Assembly: GCA_049973945.1 (NCBI GenBank)
Contig: JBMFJH010000017.1
Coordinates: 1 to 35,279, forward strand
DNA from: Acd1 sp049973945
GTDB taxonomy: Archaea > Thermoproteota > Thermoprotei_A > Sulfolobales > Sulfolobaceae
Direction of reading: 5' to 3'
DNA: 35,279 bases
Part shown: positions 1 through 7,179 of the stretch, piece by piece
How positions within the stretch are numbered: position 1 is the stretch's first letter
How the letters are laid out: each line of letters starts with the position of its first letter
Notes under the pieces: generated by a model
Seen by the model: the letters and a program-made list of their open reading frames with translations, nothing else
Database searches by the model: none
What the model was told of the DNA's origin: nothing
Position numbers and translations under genes: made by a program

Positions 1-1
1 G

Positions 2-619
2 ACTCCGCAAGGCGCCCAAAGCGTAGTGCAGCAGATCAAAGCCGACGTGCAACAGCTCGGGACAAGCGAAACTGCCGTCGTGCTCATAGCTTTCGACGAG
101 ATCGAGTACATAGCCCAGAACGCGATGCAGGACCCCGTCCTGTCCAGCGTGAGGTGGTTCTCTGGCGAAGGGGCCCTCGACAAGATCGCGGCTGAGCTGG
201 CCTCCAATTCGACCGCCGCCAAGGCGATATCCTCGTGGTACGAGAAAGTGAACATGACGATAACCACTCCCGCCGCCATGTCGGCTAAGGCCCAGCAGTT
301 CGCTGACGAGTTCAAGAAGGCTTACGGCTACGCCCCGACAACTTACGCCTACTACACATACGACGCTGTATGGATCGCCGCCATGGCGATCCTGATGGCG
401 GGAACCGCCAACGGAGACGCCGTGAACAAGACCATTCCGATAGTTGCTGAAAACTTCTATGGTGTGACGGGATACAAGGCGCTTGACAAGAACGGAGACG
501 CCTTGTACCAGGACTACACGATCCTAAGGGTCGTCGAAGTCAACGGGACTTACCAGGCTGTCGACATTGGAACGTTCTACGGCTCAACTGGCACGATAGA
601 GATAACCAGGAACATGTGA
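2..619 (+). CDS. Branched-chain amino-acid-type ABC substrate-binding protein, C-terminal part (5' end outside window)
   Basis: The frame is open to the left edge, so this is the 3' part of a longer gene; the GTG at 26 is internal. The last about 205 residues fit the second lobe of a LivJ-type periplasmic binding protein (Peripla_BP_6 family): the segment around 'YAPTTYAYYTYDAVWIAAMA' is the typical helix after the hinge, followed by the Gly/Tyr-rich C-terminal strands with 'TGYKALDKNGDA'. Such proteins bind an amino acid or related solute outside the membrane and deliver it to a permease. No permease or ATPase gene follows; any partners would lie to the left. A hairpin plus T-run follows the stop at once. 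The family call is good, the substrate unknown. Confidence 0.8.
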   Translation, partial: TPQGAQSVVQQIKADVQQLGTSETAVVLIAFDEIEYIAQNAMQDPVLSSVRWFSGEGALDKIAAELASNSTAAKAISSWYEKVNMTITTPAAMSAKAQQFADEFKKAYGYAPTTYAYYTYDAVWIAAMAILMAGTANGDAVNKTIPIVAENFYGVTGYKALDKNGDALYQDYTILRVVEVNGTYQAVDIGTFYGSTGTIEITRNM

Positions 620-623
620 GAGT

Positions 624-656
624 CGGTAAAGGTAAGATAAAATTTACCGGTTTTTC
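624..656 (+). terminator. Hairpin plus T-run terminator after the substrate-binding protein gene
   Basis: A 7-base inverted repeat CGGTAAA (624-630) / TTTACCG (643-649) with a 12-base loop is followed by GTTTTTC (650-656). It starts 4 bases after the stop codon. Archaeal termination normally needs only a T-run, so the stem may be incidental, but the position is right for a terminator. Confidence 0.55.
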
Positions 657-1023
657 TCTGAATTTTTATCCTTATAGTCTGGTCTATATCGTTGAGAGAC
701 CCGCCGGACTGGGAGATCTCGCGCATCGTCACCATTAACGGCTTTTCGTCCACTAGTAGACGAGATGAAAATCCTAAGTGTGGTGGGCCTCCTTTCTAGT
801 CCACTTTCTTGATGAGCAGAGGCGAAGCCTTTCCATGAACTGGGTGTAAGGAAAACTCAAGCGAGCTCTAACCTAACTGAATTGAGTGATACTGTACCGC
901 ATTCTCGTGCGAGTTACTACGACTAGATCGATTTGAATTTAAGCCATAACTCTTAGAAATTTGTCTACGACACACCGTTTTGAGTTTTCTACTTTAAGGC
1001 TTGTACTTTCTTAAAACCTCCTC
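657..1023. other. Intergenic stretch without recognisable genes
   Basis: About 370 bases with stops in all frames and no convincing promoter-gene pair. It holds an imperfect 18-base palindrome at 746-763 around ACTAGT and a 15-codon ATG frame at 766 that ends quickly. Base composition is lower in GC than the neighbouring genes, as expected for non-coding or decayed DNA. Confidence 0.5.
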
Positions 1024-1388
1024 ATGAATTTCGACGTCCCGGCCCTCGTAATGCTCGTTGTTGACGTGATTCTCTACGCGCTCCTTTCAGTTTGCGACAA
1101 CACCTCACCCCCTTCTCGGGCTGACCACTCTATACGTACCCGGGACGATAATCATGCTAATAGTGGCGTCTTTACTGTACCTGATCCCGGACCTTCCATC
1201 TGGAGACAAGTCGTGAGGTGAGGCGGGATTGCCTGGTGCTCTACGCGAAAGAGTTCGGCCCAATAGCTACGACGCTGTTCAACGTGGGCGGTTACTTAAT
1301 TTTCATGAAGTTGCCGGCTCTCGCGATGAACTTGGCCGTAACCCTAATAGGAACAGCAATAGCTTACGCCGTCGGGCGGGGGCCTTAA
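1024..1388 (+). pseudogene. Decayed membrane protein, fragments in three frames
   Basis: Three hydrophobic stretches lie one after another in different frames. From ATG 1024, frame 1 gives 'MNFDVPALVMLVVDVILYAL' and then turns into non-membrane sequence. Frame 2, open from 1070 to the TGA at 1214, gives 'YVPGTIIMLIVASLLYLIPD'. Frame 3, from GTG 1218 to the TAA at 1386, gives a stretch with 'TTLFNVGGYLIFMKLPALAM' and 'LAVTLIGTAIAYAVGRGP'. Joined by two frameshifts (about 1085-1120 and about 1200-1217) they would make one small protein of about 120 residues with three or four membrane segments. The family is not recognised. The other reading is two or three separate tiny membrane proteins or chance. 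Confidence 0.4.
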
Positions 1389-1460
1389 GCCCCGACCTTT
1401 TCTTCCTCATGCGCCCGCTAGTTCCTCTTCGCCACCCTCTGATTAAGACGTACGGATAAA

Positions 1461-1468
1461 CCTTTTAT
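1461..1468 (+). promoter_or_regulatory. TATA box of the ABC exporter operon
   Basis: CCTTTTAT, centred about 34 bases before the ATG at 1499. The expected transcript starts within about 10 bases of the ATG, so the mRNA has a very short leader or none. Confidence 0.5.
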
Positions 1469-1498
1469 GATCCTGAGAGACACTAGCTCAGCGTCTAG

Positions 1499-2362
1499 AT
1501 GAACGAAATTGACGTTAGAGAGTTGACAAAGAGCTATGGCAAATATAAGGTGCTCAAGGGCGTGACCTTCTCCGTGCCTAAGGGGAGCGTTACAGGCTTT
1601 GTGGGACCCAACGGGGCCGGGAAGACCACGACGATAAAGGCGCTAGCGACGCTCATAAGGCCCGACTCTGGCGAGGTCAAATTACTAGGGAGGAACCCAT
1701 TCCGCGACGTCAGTGTAATGAGCAGGGTTTCGTTCGTCTTCACCAGGCTCCTCTATCCCTCGACTGACACGGTGCTGGAGTACCTGAACGACCAGGCCTC
1801 CCTGTACGGAGGGGACGTGAGGAGACTAGTGGACGACTTCGACTTGAAGCCCCACCTCAGGAAGAAGCTCTCTGAGCTCTCCTCGGGCCTGGCCCAGAGG
1901 GTTCAGCTGGCCGCTGCCTTGCTCAAGAACCCTGAAGTGATAATCGCCGACGAGCCCGCGGCTAACCTCGACCCCCAGGCGAGGAACGAGCTCTACGAGA
2001 GGATAAAAGAGCTGAACAGGAAAGGGGTGACGTTCTTCATATCCTCCCACATTCTTTCGGAGCTGGAGAGGCTCGTGGATAGGGTCGTGTTCATAAGCGA
2101 GGGCAGGATAACCTTCGAAGGGCCTCTCAACAGGGCCCTGGAGGGTAAGGACGAGGTTTACCTCCTGGTAAGCGACCCGGATAGGGCCATGGAGTTGCTC
2201 AGGCAGTTCAACCCGAGGAGGGAAGGGGCCTACCTCGTAGTAGGGGCGGACTTAGGTGAGGCCGTGAGCCTCCTCGAGGGGCGGGGGGTCAAAGTGATAA
2301 TAGCCAGGAGGTCGAGCCTGGACGAGGCGTTCAAGCGGTACAACAGGGGAGAGGCCGGTTGA
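1499..2362 (+). CDS. ABC transporter ATP-binding protein (ABC-2 exporter type)
   Basis: This is a cytoplasmic ATPase of 287 residues that would drive the permease encoded next. The Walker A motif GPNGAGKTT is at about residues 36-44, the signature LSSGLAQRV at about 127-135, Walker B VIIADEP at about 147-153 with D-loop NLDP, and the H-loop SSHI at about 182-185. Two details depart from consensus: the signature is LSSGL instead of LSGGQ, and the usual Q-loop glutamine is not seen in 'SFVFTRLLYPSTDTV'. The C-terminal 80 residues form the small regulatory domain typical of ABC-2 (DrrA/CcmA-like) ATPases. The stop overlaps the next start by 4 bases (TTGA), so the genes are probably translationally coupled. 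Exported substrate unknown. Confidence 0.9.
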   Translation: MNEIDVRELTKSYGKYKVLKGVTFSVPKGSVTGFVGPNGAGKTTTIKALATLIRPDSGEVKLLGRNPFRDVSVMSRVSFVFTRLLYPSTDTVLEYLNDQASLYGGDVRRLVDDFDLKPHLRKKLSELSSGLAQRVQLAAALLKNPEVIIADEPAANLDPQARNELYERIKELNRKGVTFFISSHILSELERLVDRVVFISEGRITFEGPLNRALEGKDEVYLLVSDPDRAMELLRQFNPRREGAYLVVGADLGEAVSLLEGRGVKVIIARRSSLDEAFKRYNRGEAG

Positions 2363-3117
2363 GCTACTCGTTGAGGCTCTTCAGGGTAATCCTCAAGGAG
2401 AGGTACAAGAGCCCGACGCTAGAGCTGATGGTTCCCGCGATCATCGCGGGCAACCTCATGATCCCGGCCTTCCTCATCAGGGGAGGGTTCCAGCCCTACG
2501 GTCTGGTACTGGCCTTCGTGCCCATGATAAACGTCAGTGAGACCGCCGTGCTCGCCCTGGCCCTGAGGAACATAATATTCGTGACGGGTGAGCACGTCTA
2601 TCAGGGCTTCATCTCCTCGTTCCTGACAGCGCCTGTAACTAGGACGAACTTCTTCCTGATGGTCTACCTCTCTGACGTCTTAATTCCAATAGCCCTGTAC
2701 TGGGCAATCGAAACCCTTTACTCCCTCGCGACGGGTATTCTTAACCCGTACACCATTTCATTGCTAATCGTGTTCACGGGAGGCTACTTGTTCAGCGTCG
2801 GCGTCATCTGCTTAGCTACTCTGATGCTCAAGTCCCCAGGGGCTAGCGTCCTGACTTCCATGTTCGTCCTCTCCGCGATCTTCGTGGGCGGGGGAGTCGG
2901 GGAGGTAGGGATAATCGTATCATCGAAGGACATGGGGCTGCTCTACCTCGCCTCGTGGATGAACCCTTACGTAATCGCCATCGCCGAGACCGTTCTTCCC
3001 AAGAGCGTTGGTGAAACACTGGCATCAGCTCTGACGGTTGGCACTCTCGTCGACTTCGCGCTCGGGGTGGCCCTATTTCTGGTTTCGCTAACGCTCTTCA
3101 GGAGGATGGACCTATGA
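2359..3117 (+). CDS. ABC-2 type transporter permease
   Basis: A 252-residue integral membrane protein starting at TTG inside the stop of the ATPase gene. About six hydrophobic segments are visible: near residues 22-45, 50-75, 100-125, 130-155, 160-185 and 225-248. The layout and the Gly-rich segment 'SAIFVGGGVGEVGIIV' fit ABC-2 (DrrB/NodJ-like) permeases, which form the path for exported lipids, sugars, drugs or peptides. Its stop overlaps the next gene by 4 bases (ATGA), giving a tight three-gene operon with ATPase and accessory protein. The family call rests on context and topology more than on a diagnostic motif. Confidence 0.8.
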   Translation: MSYSLRLFRVILKERYKSPTLELMVPAIIAGNLMIPAFLIRGGFQPYGLVLAFVPMINVSETAVLALALRNIIFVTGEHVYQGFISSFLTAPVTRTNFFLMVYLSDVLIPIALYWAIETLYSLATGILNPYTISLLIVFTGGYLFSVGVICLATLMLKSPGASVLTSMFVLSAIFVGGGVGEVGIIVSSKDMGLLYLASWMNPYVIAIAETVLPKSVGETLASALTVGTLVDFALGVALFLVSLTLFRRMDL

Positions 3118-3662
3118 AGTGGTTGGGCTCCCTACTCTTAGCTATCGGAGTAACGCTGATCGGCGCGTCCTTCGCCACAATAAGCGCGTCGAGCGCGTTC
3201 ACCTACTCCTTCGGCGACTACGTCAACTTCGAGATCCCAGGCTTCGTGGGTTCAGCGATGCTCGAAGTCTACCTCAACTCGACCAACGTCACAGGCTACG
3301 TTAAAATAATTGAGCCGAACGGTCACGCTTACTCCTCGAGGCTACCCACGACCGTCTACCTGTACCCCGGCAACTGGACGGTCGAACTCGTCTCGGAGAC
3401 CGTTCAGGTCGTGAAGACAGTCGTGATCAACGAGACGGTGGCCACGAATTGCTCCAACGTCACGACGCAAAGGGTAGTGAGCGTCCCCACCCTCGTTAAC
3501 GTGAGCAAGCCGGTCGTGAACGCCACGGCGAAGCTGCACGTTCTCTCAGCTTACCCAGTAGGTAATCCCGTCCTAGTCAGGGCGGTTGGCTTCGTGTTCG
3601 CCGCGACGGGAGCCGGCCTTTACCTGACCAATTTAGTAAAAAGTAGATTAAAAAGTAAATAA
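3114..3662 (+). CDS. Membrane-anchored extracytoplasmic glycoprotein of the ABC-2 operon
   Basis: This 182-residue protein is not recognised as a family. It has an N-terminal hydrophobic segment (about residues 3-25: signal or anchor), a beta-rich outer domain with many N-glycosylation sequons (for example NST, NVT, NWT, NET) and a C-terminal membrane segment (about 153-175) followed by the basic tail KSRLKSK. The middle, around 'VYLYPGNWTVELVS', reads like an immunoglobulin-type beta fold. Being third in the operon with a 4-base overlap, it is probably an accessory or sensor part of the exporter; that role is inference. Confidence 0.7.
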   Translation: MKWLGSLLLAIGVTLIGASFATISASSAFTYSFGDYVNFEIPGFVGSAMLEVYLNSTNVTGYVKIIEPNGHAYSSRLPTTVYLYPGNWTVELVSETVQVVKTVVINETVATNCSNVTTQRVVSVPTLVNVSKPVVNATAKLHVLSAYPVGNPVLVRAVGFVFAATGAGLYLTNLVKSRLKSK

Positions 3663-3822
3663 ACGGCAAATTGATTTATCAGGTTTAGGGTAGCCCCGTT
3701 TTGCGATAACGGGCCATGCCGAGCCTTCAAGAAGTCCTGAACCCGGGGGTCTCATTTGCCCCTATCTCGTGCACTCATCAGTACCATTAGTATTGAGAAG
3801 GCCTCGGACAGCCCCGTTGATG

Positions 3823-3831
3823 GATTTTAAT
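3823..3831 (+). promoter_or_regulatory. TATA box of the small membrane protein gene
   Basis: GATTTTAAT centred 27 bases before the ATG at 3854, the spacing of a leaderless archaeal transcript. Confidence 0.5.
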
Positions 3832-3853
3832 CCCGCTCGGCTAATTTCAGTAA

Positions 3854-4030
3854 ATGCCGACCAGGCTCTTCAGAGCTGTCCTCACGTTCCTGACCTTCTT
3901 GCTGTACCTCAAACCGGTTTTAGGTAGCTTCGTCCCGACACTGTTACTGCTAGCTCTTTTCCTGGCGTGGGGCTTCGTCCTTACCCTGGCGCTCAGCTCG
4001 CTGGCTACGGCGTCTCGATCACAAATTTAA
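3854..4030 (+). CDS. Small two-segment membrane protein (58 residues)
   Basis: A short reading frame from ATG 3854 to TAA 4028. The product begins MPTRLFRAVLTFLTFLLYLK and continues with a second hydrophobic stretch ('LLLLALFLAWGFVLTLALSS'), so two membrane segments joined by a short loop are likely. Support comes from the well-placed TATA box, the basic N-terminus (positive-inside) and clean membrane character; no family is recognised. It ends 22 bases ahead of the large surface protein gene, whose own TATA box overlaps its last codons. Confidence 0.5.
   Translation: MPTRLFRAVLTFLTFLLYLKPVLGSFVPTLLLLALFLAWGFVLTLALSSLATASRSQI
4023..4030 (+). promoter_or_regulatory. TATA box of the repeat surface protein gene
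   Basis: AAATTTAA, 23-30 bases ahead of the GTG at 4053, overlapping the stop codon of the preceding small gene. The spacing supports GTG 4053 as a leaderless start. Confidence 0.5.
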
Positions 4031-4052
4031 CTCCTGCCCTTAAACCAATACG

Positions 4053-5924
4053 GTGGAGGCTTTCACAACGAGTAGGGCGTACATCATCACAGCTTTCCTC
4101 TCGCTAGCCTTCGCCGTGATTGTCCAGGCACATCTCGGCACTACTTCTTACGCCTCCACTCCGCAGGGTTACGTTTACCTTCACATCAACTACCCGATGT
4201 GGGGGGAAATTAACGGGACTCCGGCCCTTATCAAGTCGGGCTACTTCCCTGCGGGCACTCTGATCACTCTCCCTAAAGTGAACTATACTTATATATCCAA
4301 CTCGACGAGACTAATGCTAGTTCCTAACACGACCTTCGTTTACCTGAAGTCCAACTACACGATTTATGTCACAAGTCAGCTACAGTACCTGCTCAACCTG
4401 AGCACCGCTTACGCGCTGAACGCGTCCGTTAACGGGGTCTTCGTCGTCGTCAACGGCCCTATTTGGGTCAACGCCTCAGCCAAAGTGAACGTTCCCCCAC
4501 AGACCGTGACCTTGGGCCCAGGAGAGAGGGCGATCCTCCTGAACCCCGATTCCTTCGTGATGAACGGGCCCGTGAAGTACGTCGCGGTGTGGCAGAAACA
4601 GTACTACGTTTACGTCCTCTCGCAGTACCCAGTCCTGGCCTACGTCAACGGCTCCCTGAAGCAGCTCACCTCAGGATGGTATGCGGTGGGAACGAGGATA
4701 GTCCAGTTCTCGCCGTACTACTACCTCAGCCCGTTCGAGAGAGTGAAGTTCAATCCTATCCTCAACGTGACCCTCAACTCGTCCTTGACCTACGCTCCTA
4801 AGTACAAGTATCAGTTCTTGGTTCAGCTCTCGCAGAACGTGAGCGTCCCGGCAATAATAAACGGGGTCGCGTCGACGCTCACGACTGGCTGGTACGACAG
4901 GGGCTTGGAGGTGAGAATACTCGCCGGCCCAGCGCAGGTATCCAAGGGGGTGCAATTCTACCTCACCTACGCCAACCCCTCGACGTTCAGTGTTTACTCC
5001 TACACTTACGTTCGAGTGGAGGGCTACTTCGAGTACTTCGTCGACCTGACGGTTCCGCTGAACGGCACCGTTAACGGCGTGCCCGCGGTCGTTTACCCCG
5101 GCTGGTACAAGAAGGGAACCGTGATAGGGCTTAACGAGACCCAGGTGGTGTTCCCGAACGGAACCTTAGTCAAGTTGTCGCCGAGCGTCTCTGTCGTCTA
5201 CGTGGACTCGCCGAAGGCGGTTAATGTGACAAAGAAGGTCTACTACTACCTCAGCGTGACCTCTCCCTATCCGATAAAGGCGTTAGTCAACGGGAACGAG
5301 GTGACCTTGACCTCTGGATGGATGAGGGCTGACTCGAAGATTCAGGTGGTTCCCCAGTTCTTTTACGTCAACTCTACGTACAGGGTCGGCCTCCTGAACC
5401 CCGTAAACATCACCTTAGACAAGCCGATGGCTTACGTCGCCAAGTGGTCCCCGGAGTACTTAGTAACGTTCAACTCGTCGTTTCCCGTCAACGTGACCCT
5501 GGGGAACCAGACGTTGTTGGCCAACTCTATTTGGGTGCCAAAGGGGGGGACAGTTAAGGTGAACCCCTACGTTTACGTCGCACCAGGCGTGAGGTACTCC
5601 GTGAGCCCGAGCGTCTTCACCGTGAACTCTCACGTCTCGCCCGTCAACGTTGTCGGGCAGAAGCAGTATTTGGTCGTCCTCGACGGTCAAGCCATGTGGG
5701 TGAACGAGGGGACTCAGCTCGAGCTCTACAAGGTCGTCCCGTTCTACGAAAACGGCCACTGGAGCGGGACGCTCGACGTCCAGAACGGGCAAATTATAGT
5801 GGTCAACTCGCCCCTAAACGAGACCTTCGTCGCGACCTTGAACCCCCAGGCAGCAGTCACGGGGTGGGCCTTCATCATCGCGTTGATCCTCAGCGCCTTC
5901 ACCCTAATTTTCCGGAAGCCGTAG
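4053..5924 (+). CDS. Large repeat-containing surface glycoprotein
   Basis: This 623-residue protein starts with a signal peptide or anchor (about residues 8-26, 'YIITAFLSLAFAVIVQA') and ends with a membrane segment (about 600-620) plus a short basic tail (FRKP), so nearly all of it is outside the cell. The body reads as about eight consecutive units of 65-75 residues. The units share a pattern: aromatic-rich strand (YYVYVLSQYPV, YYYLSVTSPYPI, YQFLVQLSQNV), then a short '..VNG..' turn, then '..L.SGWY..GT.I' with a following strand. N-glycosylation sequons are dense. No catalytic motif is seen. This architecture is known for Sulfolobales cell-surface proteins, where such units form beta sandwiches; adhesion or a cell-envelope role is inference. 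The start is set by the TATA box at 4023. Confidence 0.75.
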   Translation: MEAFTTSRAYIITAFLSLAFAVIVQAHLGTTSYASTPQGYVYLHINYPMWGEINGTPALIKSGYFPAGTLITLPKVNYTYISNSTRLMLVPNTTFVYLKSNYTIYVTSQLQYLLNLSTAYALNASVNGVFVVVNGPIWVNASAKVNVPPQTVTLGPGERAILLNPDSFVMNGPVKYVAVWQKQYYVYVLSQYPVLAYVNGSLKQLTSGWYAVGTRIVQFSPYYYLSPFERVKFNPILNVTLNSSLTYAPKYKYQFLVQLSQNVSVPAIINGVASTLTTGWYDRGLEVRILAGPAQVSKGVQFYLTYANPSTFSVYSYTYVRVEGYFEYFVDLTVPLNGTVNGVPAVVYPGWYKKGTVIGLNETQVVFPNGTLVKLSPSVSVVYVDSPKAVNVTKKVYYYLSVTSPYPIKALVNGNEVTLTSGWMRADSKIQVVPQFFYVNSTYRVGLLNPVNITLDKPMAYVAKWSPEYLVTFNSSFPVNVTLGNQTLLANSIWVPKGGTVKVNPYVYVAPGVRYSVSPSVFTVNSHVSPVNVVGQKQYLVVLDGQAMWVNEGTQLELYKVVPFYENGHWSGTLDVQNGQIIVVNSPLNETFVATLNPQAAVTGWAFIIALILSAFTLIFRKP

Positions 5925-6081
5925 AAATTTCAATATTTGATCTCCGCTTGTAACGAACTACCCCTGCGCCCCTCCCCCTCGTTTTCCCCCTCGAATTCTG
6001 TAACGACTGATTATACTAACGTCAGTAATATTTTCTTTTAAAAAGTTTAAATTAACTGTAGTAGAAATTTAAATAGGCTGG
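5925..6081. other. AT-rich intergenic stretch with TATA-like boxes
   Basis: No gene seen. A T-rich run (about 6029-6039) may end transcription of the surface protein gene. Boxes near 6044-6052 (GTTTAAATT) and 6065-6074 (AAATTTAAAT) look like archaeal TATA elements facing the nadA remnant, a promoter left behind by the lost gene. Confidence 0.4.
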
Positions 6082-6204
6082 TTGAGAGTCCATGATGCCT
6101 TGGACCTCTTCGAAGAGGTCAGGAGACTGAAGAGGGAGAGGAACGCGATAATCTTGGGCCACAACTACATGATCCCGGAACCTACGACAAGGATCATGGG
6201 CTAA
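6082..6204 (+). pseudogene. nadA: Remnant of quinolinate synthase (nadA), N-terminal fragment only
   Basis: The frame starting TTG 6082 reads '..ALDLFEEVRRLKRERNAI' and then 'ILGHNYM', followed by 11 residues and a stop at 6202. The helix 'EE.RRLK.ERNAIILGHNYM' is the start of NadA, where the His-Asn-Tyr stretch is part of the active site. The rest of NadA (about 280 residues, with the iron-sulfur cysteines and the GDS motif) is missing. The fragment stands directly upstream of nadC, where nadA would be expected in a NAD synthesis operon, and it keeps an upstream TATA box. The deletion left only about 40 codons; it cannot make quinolinate. Whether an intact nadA exists elsewhere cannot be seen here. 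Confidence 0.75.
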
Positions 6205-6286
6205 CATTCTTTCAATTTTACATTTAAAAAGAACAATCTTTGAAAAGCGCCGAAACCGATTTACCCTGATCTGAGGATTTCAGCGA

Positions 6287-7138
6287 GTGCTCAACGTGGA
6301 GTTCGCGATCGAAAGGATCTGGGAGTTCGTTAAGGAGGACGCTTACCCGGAGGACTTGACCAGCAGGATAGTCAGGGGGATGAGGGCGGAGGGAACCATA
6401 CTGGCGAAGTCACAGGGTATTATGGCCGGCATGAGGTTCGTCGTGCCCTTTTTGACGAGGCTCGGCTTCACCGTCTCTGTGAACGTGGACGACGGCCAAA
6501 GCTTCAGCGAGGGTGACAAAATAGCGACGATAAGGGGCGACGCCGAGCTCCTTGTAGGCGTTGAGAGGACGATTCTCAACCTCCTCATGAGGATGAGCGG
6601 TATAGCCTCGGCTACCAGGGAAATGGTCGAGAAGGCAAGGCAGGTTAACCCTAAAGTGAGGATAGCGGCGACCAGGAAGACCACCCCAGGGCTGAGGGCA
6701 TTCGAGAAGTACGCCGTGAAGGTCAGCGGGGGTGATCCCCACAGGTTCGGGCTCTACGACGCAGTCCTCATTAAGGACAACCACATAGCCCTGTTGGGGA
6801 GCGTCAGGGAGGCCGTGATAAGGGCTAGGAGGGTAGCGAGCTTCACGAAGAAAATAGAGGTGGAGGTCTCCGACCTTAAGTCTGCACTAGAGGCAGTCGA
6901 GGCGGGAGCGGACGCAATATTGCTCGACAACCTGACCCCAGAGGAGGCCAGGGCAATAATAGAAGAGGTGAGGAAGAGAACGAGCAACGTAATAATTGAG
7001 GTCTCAGGCGGGATAACCCCGGAGAACGTAGTCGAGTACGCCTCAATAGGCCCCGACGTGATATCCTCAGGCTACCTAACGCACAGCGTGAGGGCCAAGG
7101 ACATGAGCCTGGAAGTGGGACCCGTCTCTACCTGCTAA
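6287..7138 (+). CDS. nadC: Nicotinate-nucleotide pyrophosphorylase (quinolinate phosphoribosyltransferase)
   Basis: NadC joins quinolinate and PRPP to give nicotinate mononucleotide, CO2 and diphosphate, the third step of de novo NAD synthesis. The 283-residue length is normal. Visible family motifs are 'EDLTSRIV' near the N-terminus, 'ATRKTTPGLRAFEKYAV' (substrate-binding Arg/Lys), 'HRFGLYDAVLIKDNHI' , 'IEVEVSDL', 'DAILLDNLTPEEA' and 'VIIEVSGGI' (barrel strands binding the phosphoribosyl group). All expected charged residues appear present, so the enzyme looks active although the neighbouring nadA is only a remnant. The start is GTG; GATTTACC at 6258-6265 sits about 25 bases ahead and can serve as a TATA box. 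Confidence 0.93.
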   Translation: MLNVEFAIERIWEFVKEDAYPEDLTSRIVRGMRAEGTILAKSQGIMAGMRFVVPFLTRLGFTVSVNVDDGQSFSEGDKIATIRGDAELLVGVERTILNLLMRMSGIASATREMVEKARQVNPKVRIAATRKTTPGLRAFEKYAVKVSGGDPHRFGLYDAVLIKDNHIALLGSVREAVIRARRVASFTKKIEVEVSDLKSALEAVEAGADAILLDNLTPEEARAIIEEVRKRTSNVIIEVSGGITPENVVEYASIGPDVISSGYLTHSVRAKDMSLEVGPVSTC

Positions 7139-7179
7139 AGCTAATTTAACTACTAAGGTACAAGGATTCCAGGTCTCCC

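Noticed and set aside
746..763. Imperfect palindrome around ACTAGT
   Set aside because: Mismatched at the centre flanks, not repeated, and not next to a gene start; likely chance.
1229..1459. 76-codon forward frame in the left intergenic gap
   Set aside because: Its product is Arg/Asn-rich without domain character; the neighbouring frame in the same stretch encodes clear membrane-type sequence, so this is a shadow.
3695..3713. Short hairpin CCCGTT/AACGGG after the ABC operon
   Set aside because: A 6-base stem without a T-run is not enough for a terminator or RNA gene.
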